Below are positions 57,736 to 64,000 of a DNA stretch of 64,000 bases, piece after piece (the stretch's first letter is position 1; each line of letters opens with the position of its first letter). The stretch is from VAXT01 sp963728535. GTDB lineage: Bacteria > Actinomycetota > Thermoleophilia > Gaiellales > Gaiellaceae. The notes below the pieces were generated by a model that did not search any database, was not told the DNA's origin, and was given only the letters and a program-made list of their open reading frames with translations. The translations under genes were made by a program, and so were the position numbers. The stretch spans positions 434,001 through 498,000 of the forward strand of contig CAVSKK010000001.1 in the NCBI GenBank assembly GCA_963728535.1, in the 5' to 3' direction.

Positions 57736-59040
57736 ATGAAAGTGCCCGACGTCAGCTACGCCCGAAGCGGCGACGTTTCGATCGCGTACCAGGTCGTCGG
57801 GGACGGGCCGACGGATCTCGTTTTTCTCCCGTTTCTGTCGAACCTGTACACCCTTTGGCAGTTTCCGAGGTTCGCCACGATTCTCCGGCGTCTCGCCGAG
57901 GGTCGGCGCCTCATCGTCGTGAACCTCCGCGGCGTCGGTCTTTCCGACCGGACGCGAGGCTTCACGATCGAGTCGCGGATGGACGACCTCCGCGCCGTTC
58001 TCGACACGGAGGGCAGCGAGCGGCCGGCGCTGGTCGGGCTCGCGGAGGCGGCGGCCACGTGTGCGGTCTTTGCGGCGTCGAATCCGGATCGCGTCGAGCG
58101 GCTGATCCTTTACGACCCGTGGTCACGTGGAGTGCGTGACGAGAGGGAGCGTGACGAGGCGCTGGCGCAGATCCGCGAAGGTCGCGAACAGTGGGGGAAG
58201 CGCGACGCTCTGGAGGGATTGGCGTGCGAGCTGAACCCACAATGGGCCGAGGACGAGGAGTACCTCGAGTGGTTCGTCTGGCATCACCGGCTGACGGCGA
58301 GCCCGGCGACGTGGGCTGAGTTCAGGCGCATGCAGATCGACCTCGACGTGACGGACGTCCTCCCCGCGATTCGGATCCCCACGATCGTGATCTCGAAGGA
58401 ACGCTCGCGTGAGAACGCGACCGAGGTCGCGGACGCTATTCCCGGAGCCGAGCTCGTCATCGTGCCCGGCATCGGCCGAGGGATTTTCGAGAACGATTTC
58501 GCCCTCGAAGCGATCGAGGCGTTCCTGGAGGGATCGCCCCAGCAACATGTGCCGGACACCGTTCTCGCCACGGTCCTCTTCACCGACCTGGTCGGCTCGA
58601 CCGAGCGTGCAGCGAAGATCGGAGACCGCGCCTGGCGGGACCTCGTCGCTCGGCACAACGAGGTCGTTCGACGAGAGCTCACCCGCTTCCGGGGGGTCGA
58701 GATGGACACCGCCGGCGACGGGTTCTTCGCGAGATTCGACGGCCCGGCGCGCGCGATTCGGAGCGGCCAGGCCATCGTCGAGGGGGTGAGCAGCCTGGGG
58801 CTCGACGTACGAATAGGTGTGCACGCCGGTGAGTGCGAGCTCCATGAAGAGAAGGTGGCCGGGATCGCAGTCAGCGTCGGTGCGCGGGTCGCGGGCCTGG
58901 CCGAGCCCGGGCAGGTGCTCGTCTCGAGCACGGTCCGCGATCTGGTGGCCGGCTCGGGCCTCGACTTCGAGGCGCAAGGGACGCACGAGCTGAAGGGCGT
59001 CCCGGGCGAGTGGAGACTCTTTGCGGTCAGCGCCGCCTGA
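57736..59040 (+). CDS. Alpha/beta-hydrolase-like domain fused to class III cyclase
   Basis: 434 residues. Residues about 1-270 form an alpha/beta-hydrolase fold, but the nucleophile elbow reads GLAEA (Ala103 where Ser is expected), and the usual C-terminal His region reads VPGIGRGIFE without His, so it is probably a ligand-sensing pseudoenzyme. Residues about 285-434 are a class III cyclase (TVLFTDLVGSTERA, EMDTAGDGFFARF, VSVGARVAGL), with both metal Asp present. Shine-Dalgarno GGGAGG before ATG 57736, in a 17-bp divergent spacer. Confidence 0.85.
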   Translation: MKVPDVSYARSGDVSIAYQVVGDGPTDLVFLPFLSNLYTLWQFPRFATILRRLAEGRRLIVVNLRGVGLSDRTRGFTIESRMDDLRAVLDTEGSERPALVGLAEAAATCAVFAASNPDRVERLILYDPWSRGVRDERERDEALAQIREGREQWGKRDALEGLACELNPQWAEDEEYLEWFVWHHRLTASPATWAEFRRMQIDLDVTDVLPAIRIPTIVISKERSRENATEVADAIPGAELVIVPGIGRGIFENDFALEAIEAFLEGSPQQHVPDTVLATVLFTDLVGSTERAAKIGDRAWRDLVARHNEVVRRELTRFRGVEMDTAGDGFFARFDGPARAIRSGQAIVEGVSSLGLDVRIGVHAGECELHEEKVAGIAVSVGARVAGLAEPGQVLVSSTVRDLVAGSGLDFEAQGTHELKGVPGEWRLFAVSAA

Positions 59041-59059
59041 GACCGGGACCTGGCGCCTC

Positions 59060-59065
59060 TACTCT
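59060..59065 (+). promoter_or_regulatory. -10 box of leaderless thiolase promoter
   Basis: TACTCT lies 7 nt before the thiolase ATG at 59073, with no Shine-Dalgarno. Confidence 0.4.
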
Positions 59066-59072
59066 GTGATCG

Positions 59073-60230
59073 ATGCCTAGCTGGGAATCCGACGCGCTGA
59101 TCCTCGACGCCGTTCGCTCGCCGATCGGCAAGCGGAACGGCACCCTGTCCTCGATTCGCGGCGACGAGCTCGCGGCTCAGGTCTTGAACGGGCTCCTTGC
59201 TCGGCACGACGTCGATCCGGGCCAGGTGGAGGACGTCCAGATGGGCTGCGTGACCCAGATCGGCGAGCAGGGCTGGAACATCGGCCGGATGGTCCCAATG
59301 GTCGCCGGCTGGCCGGAGACGGTGGCCGGCACGACCGTCGACCGGCAGTGCGGCTCGTCGATGCAGACGAACTTCAACGCGGCGACGGCGATCTGGTCGG
59401 GTCAGCTCGACCTCGTCGTCTCGGCCGGCGTGGAGATGATGTCGCGCGTGCCGATGGGCTCGAACGGCGGGGACCTCTCGGACAAGCTGCTCGAGCGCTG
59501 GCAGCTCGTCCCGCAGGGGATCTCGGCCGAGGCCATTGCCGACGAGTGGAACCTGTCGAGGAAGGAGCTCGACGAGTACTCGTTGGAATCGCATCGACGG
59601 GCGATCGCGGCGATCGACGAGGGTCGTTTCGAGAACGAGATCGTCCCGGTCGAGGTGCAGAACCCACACGTCGGCACGTTGTTCGCGGTCGACGAGACGC
59701 CCCGCCGCGAGACGTCGGCGGAGGCACTCGCTGCTCTCAAGCCGTCGTTCCTGCCCGAGGGGAAGGTGACAGCGGGCAGCTCGAGCCAGATCTGCGACGG
59801 CGCAGCCGGCGTGCTCGTCGCGAGTGAGCGCAAGGCCTCGGAGCTCGGGGTCGAGCCGCGGGCACGGTTCGTCTCCTTCGGGCTGGCAGGCGTCGACCCC
59901 TACCGAATGCTCCACGGCAACCCCCAGGCGTGCGACCGCGCGCTCGAGCGGGCGGGGATCGGCTGGGACGACGTCTCGGTGATCGAGGTCAACGAGGCGT
60001 TCGCGTCCGTGGTCCTTCAGTTTGCGCGCGACGCGGGCCTCAGCGAGCGGATGGACGACGTCAACCCGAACGGCGGGGGTATCTCGCTCGGCCATCCCCT
60101 CGGTGCGACGGGCGCGCGAATCACGGCGACGCTGATCAACGAGCTCGAGCGACGCGAGGGCCGCTACGGCGTCGCGACGATGTGTATCGGCTTCGGCCAG
60201 GCCATCGCGGCCGTGATCGAGCGGGTGTGA
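59073..60230 (+). CDS. Thiolase (acetyl-CoA C-acyltransferase)
   Basis: 385 residues. Thiolase fold with acyl-accepting Cys93 in DRQCGSSMQT, His in GISLGHPLGATG, and second Cys in ATMCIGFGQ, so all catalytic residues are present. Catalyses acyl-CoA thiolysis or acetoacetyl-CoA formation. It lies 1.4 kb upstream of the 3-hydroxybutyryl-CoA dehydrogenase gene on the same strand, suggesting shared short-chain acyl-CoA metabolism. Its stop region is duplicated by the repeat insertion described at 60231. Confidence 0.93.
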   Translation: MPSWESDALILDAVRSPIGKRNGTLSSIRGDELAAQVLNGLLARHDVDPGQVEDVQMGCVTQIGEQGWNIGRMVPMVAGWPETVAGTTVDRQCGSSMQTNFNAATAIWSGQLDLVVSAGVEMMSRVPMGSNGGDLSDKLLERWQLVPQGISAEAIADEWNLSRKELDEYSLESHRRAIAAIDEGRFENEIVPVEVQNPHVGTLFAVDETPRRETSAEALAALKPSFLPEGKVTAGSSSQICDGAAGVLVASERKASELGVEPRARFVSFGLAGVDPYRMLHGNPQACDRALERAGIGWDDVSVIEVNEAFASVVLQFARDAGLSERMDDVNPNGGGISLGHPLGATGARITATLINELERREGRYGVATMCIGFGQAIAAVIERV

Positions 60231-60331
60231 TGTTCGTGATCGTGCCGTCCGGCCACCGCAGACGGACGCACGGGCAAAGCCCGCGCGTCCTGAGGCGGCG
60301 CCGCAAGCGTCGCCTCAGCGAGCGGGTGTGA
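60231..60331. repeat. Structured element, family 1 copy 2, with 13-bp direct repeat
   Basis: CGAGCGGGTGTGA occurs at 60218-60230 (the thiolase end) and again at 60319-60331 (start of the cupin gene), exactly flanking the element. Inside are hairpin A, 60264-60290 (GGACGC/GCGTCC, one A.C mismatch, CGGGC-AAA-GCCCG), and hairpin B, 60290-60318 (12 bp, CTGAGGCGGCGC with GCGTCGCCTCAG, one G.T). Same 27- and 29-nt hairpins as at 9544-9600. Confidence 0.8.
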
Positions 60332-60648
60332 GGCGCGTCGAGCTCAGCGGGGAGCGGCCGGTCACGGCACCCGGGAGCGTGAACGCAGCAGTGCGAAGGC
60401 TCGGAGCGCACGCGCATGCGCACGTCATCGAGCTCGGCCCTGCCGGCATCGTCGCGCGGCATCCGGCTGCCGGCGCTCAGCTCTTTGCGGTGATCCAAGG
60501 CTCCGGCTGGGTGAGCGGTGACGACGGCGAGCGTGAGCAGATCAGGGCCGGCGAGGCAGTGCTCTGGCAGCCGGGTGAGGAGCACGAGTCAGGCTCGGAC
60601 GAGGGCATGACCGCGCTCGTCATCGAAGCCGACTCGCTCGATGTCTGA
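60328..60648 (+). CDS. Cupin-domain protein
   Basis: 106 residues from GTG 60328. Single cupin barrel (QLFAVIQGSGWVSGDDGE, then GEAVLWQPGEEHESGS); metal-binding His/Glu are only partly conserved (EEHES). Its start codon lies within the second copy of the 13-bp direct repeat, so before the repeat insertion it probably began in a 4-nt GTGA overlap with the thiolase stop. Overlaps the next gene by 8 bp. Function unknown. Confidence 0.75.
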   Translation: MRRVELSGERPVTAPGSVNAAVRRLGAHAHAHVIELGPAGIVARHPAAGAQLFAVIQGSGWVSGDDGEREQIRAGEAVLWQPGEEHESGSDEGMTALVIEADSLDV

Positions 60649-61276
60649 GGATCCGAAGCAGATCGTCGAGGCCGGCTACGACGCAGCCGCCGGGCGGTAC
60701 GCCGAGTGGTCGCAGAACGAGATCACAGGCTCCCCGGCGGTCGAATACCTCGAGAAGCTCCTCGGCATGATCTCTCCCGACGCCGCGGTCCTGGAGCTGG
60801 GTTGCGGCAACGGAGAGCCGGGGGCTCGGATGCTCGCTCCGGGACGTGAGTACACCGGCGTGGACATCTCGGCCGAGCAGCTTCGCCGCGCGCAGGAACT
60901 CGTTCCTTCAGGGTCGTTCGTCAAGGCCGACTACACGAAGCTCGACTTCCCACCCTTCTCGGTCGATGCCGTGGTCGCGCTCTACACGTTCGGGCATGTG
61001 CCGCTGGGCGAGCTTCCGGGCCTCCTGGCGCGGATCGAATCGTGGCTGCGCCCGGGAGGTCACCTGCTGGCCACCGCAAGCTCGAAGGCTCACCCGGACG
61101 CCGTCTATGACTTCCTCGGTGTCCCGATGTTCTTCTCGGGCTTCGACGTCGACACGAACCTCCGTCTGCTCTCCGACGCCGGCCTGGAGCTCCTCGAACA
61201 CGAGGTCGTCTGCCAGGACGAAGGCGACGAGGGCAACCCCTGCTTCCTCTGGATCCTCGCGCGCAAGCCCCACTAG
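60641..61276 (+). CDS. SAM-dependent methyltransferase
   Basis: 211 residues. Class I Rossmann methyltransferase: YDAAAGRYAEWSQNE at the N-terminus, motif I VLELGCGNGEPGARML, acidic loop YTGVDISAEQL, motif IV FSVDAVVALYTFGHVP, and post-motif LRPGGHLLATAS. Substrate unknown. The 8-bp overlap with the cupin gene indicates co-expression. Confidence 0.88.
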   Translation: MSEDPKQIVEAGYDAAAGRYAEWSQNEITGSPAVEYLEKLLGMISPDAAVLELGCGNGEPGARMLAPGREYTGVDISAEQLRRAQELVPSGSFVKADYTKLDFPPFSVDAVVALYTFGHVPLGELPGLLARIESWLRPGGHLLATASSKAHPDAVYDFLGVPMFFSGFDVDTNLRLLSDAGLELLEHEVVCQDEGDEGNPCFLWILARKPH

Positions 61277-61363
61277 GCGGCCGAGAGCTCGGCTCTTGGA
61301 AAGAGCTGCGCTCCAAGACCGATCGTGGCGTGGGCGGGCCTCTTCGGGCGTCGTCCCTTGGCA

Positions 61364-61480
61364 GGTGTGCTTTTAGTCGCCCAAAGTGCGATGCACTTTG
61401 GGCGAGTCCCCGGCCCGTGGCCGGGGACCTAAAGGGGTCTGGCCACCGCCACGTGCCGCAGACCGCGACGGTGGCCAGAC
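61364..61480. repeat. Structured intergenic element, family 2 copy 2
   Basis: In the 385-bp gap 61277-61661. Lead GGTGTGCTTTTAG (61364-61376), hairpin 1 TCGCCCAAAGTGC-GAT-GCACTTTGGGCGA (61377-61405, 13 bp perfect), hairpin 2 at 61406-61428 (8 bp, loop CCCGTGG identical to copy 1), then hairpin 3 GTCTGGCCACCG/CGGTGGCCAGAC (61437-61448, 61469-61480). Hairpin 3 may terminate the small minus-strand gene that ends at 61483. The flanks 61277-61363 and 61612-61661 show nothing further except the promoter of the next gene. Confidence 0.75.
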
Positions 61481-61482
61481 TG

Positions 61483-61611
61483 TCAGGGAAGTACCGGCTC
61501 CCGGCGTCCTAGTAGCGCCGGTCGCTTTCCGCCGACGGCAGAGGCCAACGCGCCGAGAACGGCCAGCACGAAGATGCCGAAGGCGAGGAGAGCGAGGAGA
61601 GACCGTGTCAT
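61483..61611 (-). CDS. Small single-span membrane protein
   Basis: 42 residues from ATG 61611 to TGA 61483. One hydrophobic helix (about residues 4-26, SLLALLAFGIFVLAVLGALA) then a short basic Gly/Arg/Pro-rich tail. No Shine-Dalgarno. Supported by its composition and by a 12-bp terminator-like hairpin directly after the stop; no family recognised. Confidence 0.45.
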   Translation of the reverse strand: MTRSLLALLAFGIFVLAVLGALASAVGGKRPALLGRREPVLP

Positions 61612-61661
61612 GTGAACAGGACGCACGAGGGGGCCGTCTTCTTCCCGGGTAGGGTGCCGCC

Positions 61662-62519
61662 GTGCAGATTCGCAAGGTCGGAGTGGTCGGTCTCGGGACG
61701 ATGGGAGCGGGGATCGCGCAGGTTGCGGCCCAGTCCGGCTTCGAGACCGTGGGCCGCGAGGTGAGCGAGGACCTGTGCGAGCGAGCCCGCGGGACGATCG
61801 AGCATTACCTCGGCCGTGCGGTCGAGAAGGGAAAGATGACCTCCGAGGAGCGCGACGCCGCGCTCGGCCGCTTGACCTTCACGACTGAGCTCGCGGATCT
61901 CGCCGAGTGCGATCTGGTGATCGAAGCGATCGTCGAAGAGCTCGAGCCGAAGCGCGAGACCTTCAGTGAGCTCGACCGGATCGTCGCGCCGGAGGCAATC
62001 CTGGCCACGAACACGTCGGCTATCCCAGTCGGGAAGATCGCCGAGGCGACCGAGCATCCCGAGCGGGTTGTCGGGATGCATTTCTTCAATCCCGCGCCCC
62101 TGCTCCCACTCGTCGAGATCATCCGCGCGGAGCACAGCTCGGACGAGGCGGTGAACGCGGCTTATGACTGGGCCGAGCAGGCAGGCAAACAGCCCGTCCG
62201 CTGCAACGACACGCCGGGTTTCATCGTCAACCGGGTCCTCGTGCCGACGCTCAACGAATGCATCCGGCTGCTCGACGAGGGAATTACCCCCGAGGATCTG
62301 GACAAGGCGATGACGATGGGCGTCGGCTGGCCGATGGGCCCGTGCGCGCTCGTCGACCTCGTCGGCGTCGACATTCACATCCATGCGGCCGAAGCGATGT
62401 ACGAGGCAACGGGCGACGAGCGGGCCAGGCCACCCGAGCGCTTACGCGAGATGGCCGCCGCAGGGCACCTGGGCCGCAAGACCGGCCAGGGTTTCTACGA
62501 GTACCCCGTGAGCGCGTAG
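61662..62519 (+). CDS. 3-hydroxybutyryl-CoA dehydrogenase
   Basis: 285 residues from GTG 61662, with TAGGGT 6 nt upstream. NAD-binding motif VGLGTMGAGIAQ (about 8-19), catalytic His in GMHFFNPAPLLPLVE, NTSAIPV, and C-terminal NDTPGFIVNRVLVP and GVGWPMGP. Interconverts acetoacetyl-CoA and 3-hydroxybutyryl-CoA, complementing the thiolase upstream. The upper family alternative is a longer-chain 3-hydroxyacyl-CoA dehydrogenase. Confidence 0.93.
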   Translation: MQIRKVGVVGLGTMGAGIAQVAAQSGFETVGREVSEDLCERARGTIEHYLGRAVEKGKMTSEERDAALGRLTFTTELADLAECDLVIEAIVEELEPKRETFSELDRIVAPEAILATNTSAIPVGKIAEATEHPERVVGMHFFNPAPLLPLVEIIRAEHSSDEAVNAAYDWAEQAGKQPVRCNDTPGFIVNRVLVPTLNECIRLLDEGITPEDLDKAMTMGVGWPMGPCALVDLVGVDIHIHAAEAMYEATGDERARPPERLREMAAAGHLGRKTGQGFYEYPVSA

Positions 62520-62539
62520 AGCTCAAGTGCGCTGCGGCC

Positions 62540-64000
62540 TTACGGTCGGCTGAGGCGGGCCCAGACGTTCTCGACGAGTTGCTCGGCGGGTGGCTCGTCG
62601 ATCGACGCCGCGAAGTTGAGCGTGCCCGCGGCGAAGACCTTGGCGCCGCGCGAAGTCTCGTAGTAGGTCATCTCCGCCGTGCTGCCCGGGCCGATCAGGT
62701 TCGGGATCTCTGCGAGGAGCTGGGTCCCGGCTGGGGAGGACGCGGCGCGTGCGTCGATCTCGATCCCGTAGGTTCCGAATCGGTCGCCGTCGCTCAGACC
62801 CGTGCCGGCAAACACCCACGGCGCGCTCGCCGCGCCACGCACGAAGTAGCCACCCTGCCTCACCCCACTGTCGCCGGCAACGAACTGGACGCCGATCAGC
62901 GCCGCCTCCGGCCGCCCGAGGTTCCGCCAGAGCTTCACCTTCGTCATCAGCTGTCCGTGTCGACGCACCTTCCAGAAGAAGTTGTTCGACGCGAGGAACA
63001 TCAGGTTCCCGCCGAGATTGCGGAAGCGCTGGACGACGTCGTAGGGGTGCTCCGCCACGTACTCGGCATGCCCGGGGAAAACGACCAGGTCGTAGGCAGC
63101 CGCCAACCGGTCTCCGTTCGGGAACGCCGCGAGGTCGTCGTCGGAGAGGAAGTCGACCTGCTTCCCTGTCCGGTTCAGCCAGGCGATGAAGTCGAGATCC
63201 CAGTCGCCGAAGCGGTACGGGACGCCGAAGTCGAGAAACGGGCGAGCCAGATCGACATCTCGCGTTGAGCCGCTCACGTACCAGCTGTCGCCCCAGCCGT
63301 CGCCGTTCTCGTCCCAGAAGTTGTACGCCGCCCAGGTGTTCGTGGAGAGCACGACGGCGACGCGTGACTGCGGCGCCCGTCTCCTGACGACGAACGGCGC
63401 GTAGCCGACACGGCCGTCCCCGGCCGTGAGCCGCACGAAGTAGAGGCCACTCGGCCAGTTGCCCGCGCGGACGAGCCGGAGGTTTCCCGGGCCGTTGCGG
63501 TGCCCGCGCCAGTCGACGCGGACCGGGGGCGTCATCGCCGTCCCGGCCGTCTTGAGGTCTCGGCCCGGCGGCGCAACCTGGCTCGAGTAGTAGAAGACCT
63601 GGAGTCGTAGCGACGCCGTGTCTGCGGAGATCCGGAGGTCGGCATGCTCGCCCGGGGCATAGCTGCGTCTCGGGAAGGCTGCCTCGAGCCCCTGGATCCG
63701 GACGACCGGTGCGCGGCGGCGTTTTCCGGGCACGTTCATGTACACGCGGCGTCCGACCTGGAGCCGGAGGATGTACGTCCGTGGCTCCGTCGCCGGTGCC
63801 GGACGCCAGACGATCTGGCGCCGGCCGCCGCGGAAGCGACGTGTCGTGCTCCAGATCGCCTTCGGTTCCCTGCCCCGATGGAGCGTGTCCGTTCGCAGGA
63901 CGTCGAGGCGTACCGTGGCGCGCCCGTCGAGCCGGAAACGGACGATCGCGCGGTCCCGGCGCCCGTCGCCGTTCGGGCTGACCGTCGTCAGCAGCCTGCC
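62540..64000 (-). CDS. Secreted protein with FlgD-like and formamidase-beta-like domains, 5'-truncated
   Basis: The frame is open to the window end, so the N-terminus is missing; 486 residues are visible. The first visible part (SPNGDGRRDRAIVRFRLDG ... RLDVLR) is a FlgD-like Ig domain. After residue about 120 comes a large domain (ADLRISADTASLRLQVFYY, ... STNTWAAYNFWDENGDGWG, ... YDLVVFPGHAEYVAEHPYD, ... GGNLMFLASNNFFWKV) that resembles the C-terminal domain of N,N-dimethylformamidase beta subunits. Likely cell-surface or exported; enzymatic activity cannot be judged. Ends 20 bp from the convergent dehydrogenase stop. Confidence 0.8.
   Translation of the reverse strand, partial: GRLLTTVSPNGDGRRDRAIVRFRLDGRATVRLDVLRTDTLHRGREPKAIWSTTRRFRGGRRQIVWRPAPATEPRTYILRLQVGRRVYMNVPGKRRRAPVVRIQGLEAAFPRRSYAPGEHADLRISADTASLRLQVFYYSSQVAPPGRDLKTAGTAMTPPVRVDWRGHRNGPGNLRLVRAGNWPSGLYFVRLTAGDGRVGYAPFVVRRRAPQSRVAVVLSTNTWAAYNFWDENGDGWGDSWYVSGSTRDVDLARPFLDFGVPYRFGDWDLDFIAWLNRTGKQVDFLSDDDLAAFPNGDRLAAAYDLVVFPGHAEYVAEHPYDVVQRFRNLGGNLMFLASNNFFWKVRRHGQLMTKVKLWRNLGRPEAALIGVQFVAGDSGVRQGGYFVRGAASAPWVFAGTGLSDGDRFGTYGIEIDARAASSPAGTQLLAEIPNLIGPGSTAEMTYYETSRGAKVFAAGTLNFAASIDEPPAEQLVENVWARLSRP

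Noticed and set aside
60218..60331. Phage or integrative-element att sites
   Set aside because: The 13-bp direct repeats flank only about 90 bp with no integrase or tRNA; a small repeat insertion explains them better.
61277..61661. Known riboswitch or tRNA in the 385-bp gap
   Set aside because: No riboswitch consensus or tRNA T-loop was recognised; the structure is the repeat element and a small gene.

Overview
The window is high-GC bacterial chromosome, densely packed with short 4-nt ATGA/GTGA gene overlaps. The gene content (WYL-type PafB-PafC fusion, class III cyclase fusions, PASTA and cupredoxin secreted proteins, DUF6197, QueG, archaeal-type cyclic 2,3-diphosphoglycerate genes) and the many apparently leaderless promoters (TANNNT box 6-8 nt before an ATG/GTG) point to a deep-branching actinobacterium, most likely Thermoleophilia/Gaiellales. 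That placement is inference; there is no rRNA in the window. I saw no tRNA, rRNA or CRISPR.

Layout. 1-4.5 kb: the end of yebC, then secreted proteins, including two cupredoxin-like proteins with long poly-proline linkers; two of these genes look frameshifted. 4.6-6.7 kb: ruvCAB. 6.7-11.5 kb: small hypotheticals, recJ and an MFS exporter. 11.8-17.5 kb: Rel (p)ppGpp enzyme, methyltransferase, M55 peptidase, thioesterase and phosphomannomutase. 17.5-24 kb: secreted proteins, a 980-residue cyclase/ATPase/TPR regulator and an AP-endonuclease-like TIM barrel. 24-27.6 kb: cytochrome c maturation (ccmE of the CxxxY type, ccmF, a short ccmI-like gene). 27.7-30.5 kb: M23 peptidase, a REP-associated transposase (RAYT) and hypoxanthine phosphoribosyltransferase. 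30.5-34.8 kb: an operon of phosphoesterase, cyclic-2,3-DPG synthetase, 2-phosphoglycerate kinase, GlpX-type FBPase and a DUF59 factor. 34.8-38 kb: a methyltransferase interrupted by two tandem in-frame TGA codons followed by a SECIS-like hairpin, an AOC-barrel protein and a two-component system. 38-48.8 kb: an amine-catabolism cluster (permease, DMGDH-like flavoprotein, aminoglycoside/choline-kinase-like protein, HAD, GS-like ligase, PuuD-like hydrolase, ALDH, SDR, quinone reductase). 48.8-64 kb: queG, histidine kinase, PafBC-like regulator, zinc-ribbon proteins, ALDH, hydrolase-cyclase fusion, thiolase, cupin, methyltransferase, 3-hydroxybutyryl-CoA dehydrogenase and a large secreted protein running off the end.

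The observations most worth follow-up are: (i) the candidate Sec-Sec selenoprotein methyltransferase at 34816-35520; (ii) two families of structured intergenic repeats (9541/60264 and 15487/61364) whose copies differ by compensatory base-pair changes, one copy inserted at a gene junction with a 13-bp duplication; (iii) a REP-like palindrome found both in an intergenic REPIN-like array and in frame inside the phosphomannomutase gene, in a window that also carries a RAYT; (iv) an archaeal-type cyclic 2,3-diphosphoglycerate pathway; (v) pervasive leaderless promoters, including a divergent pair with overlapping -10 boxes.
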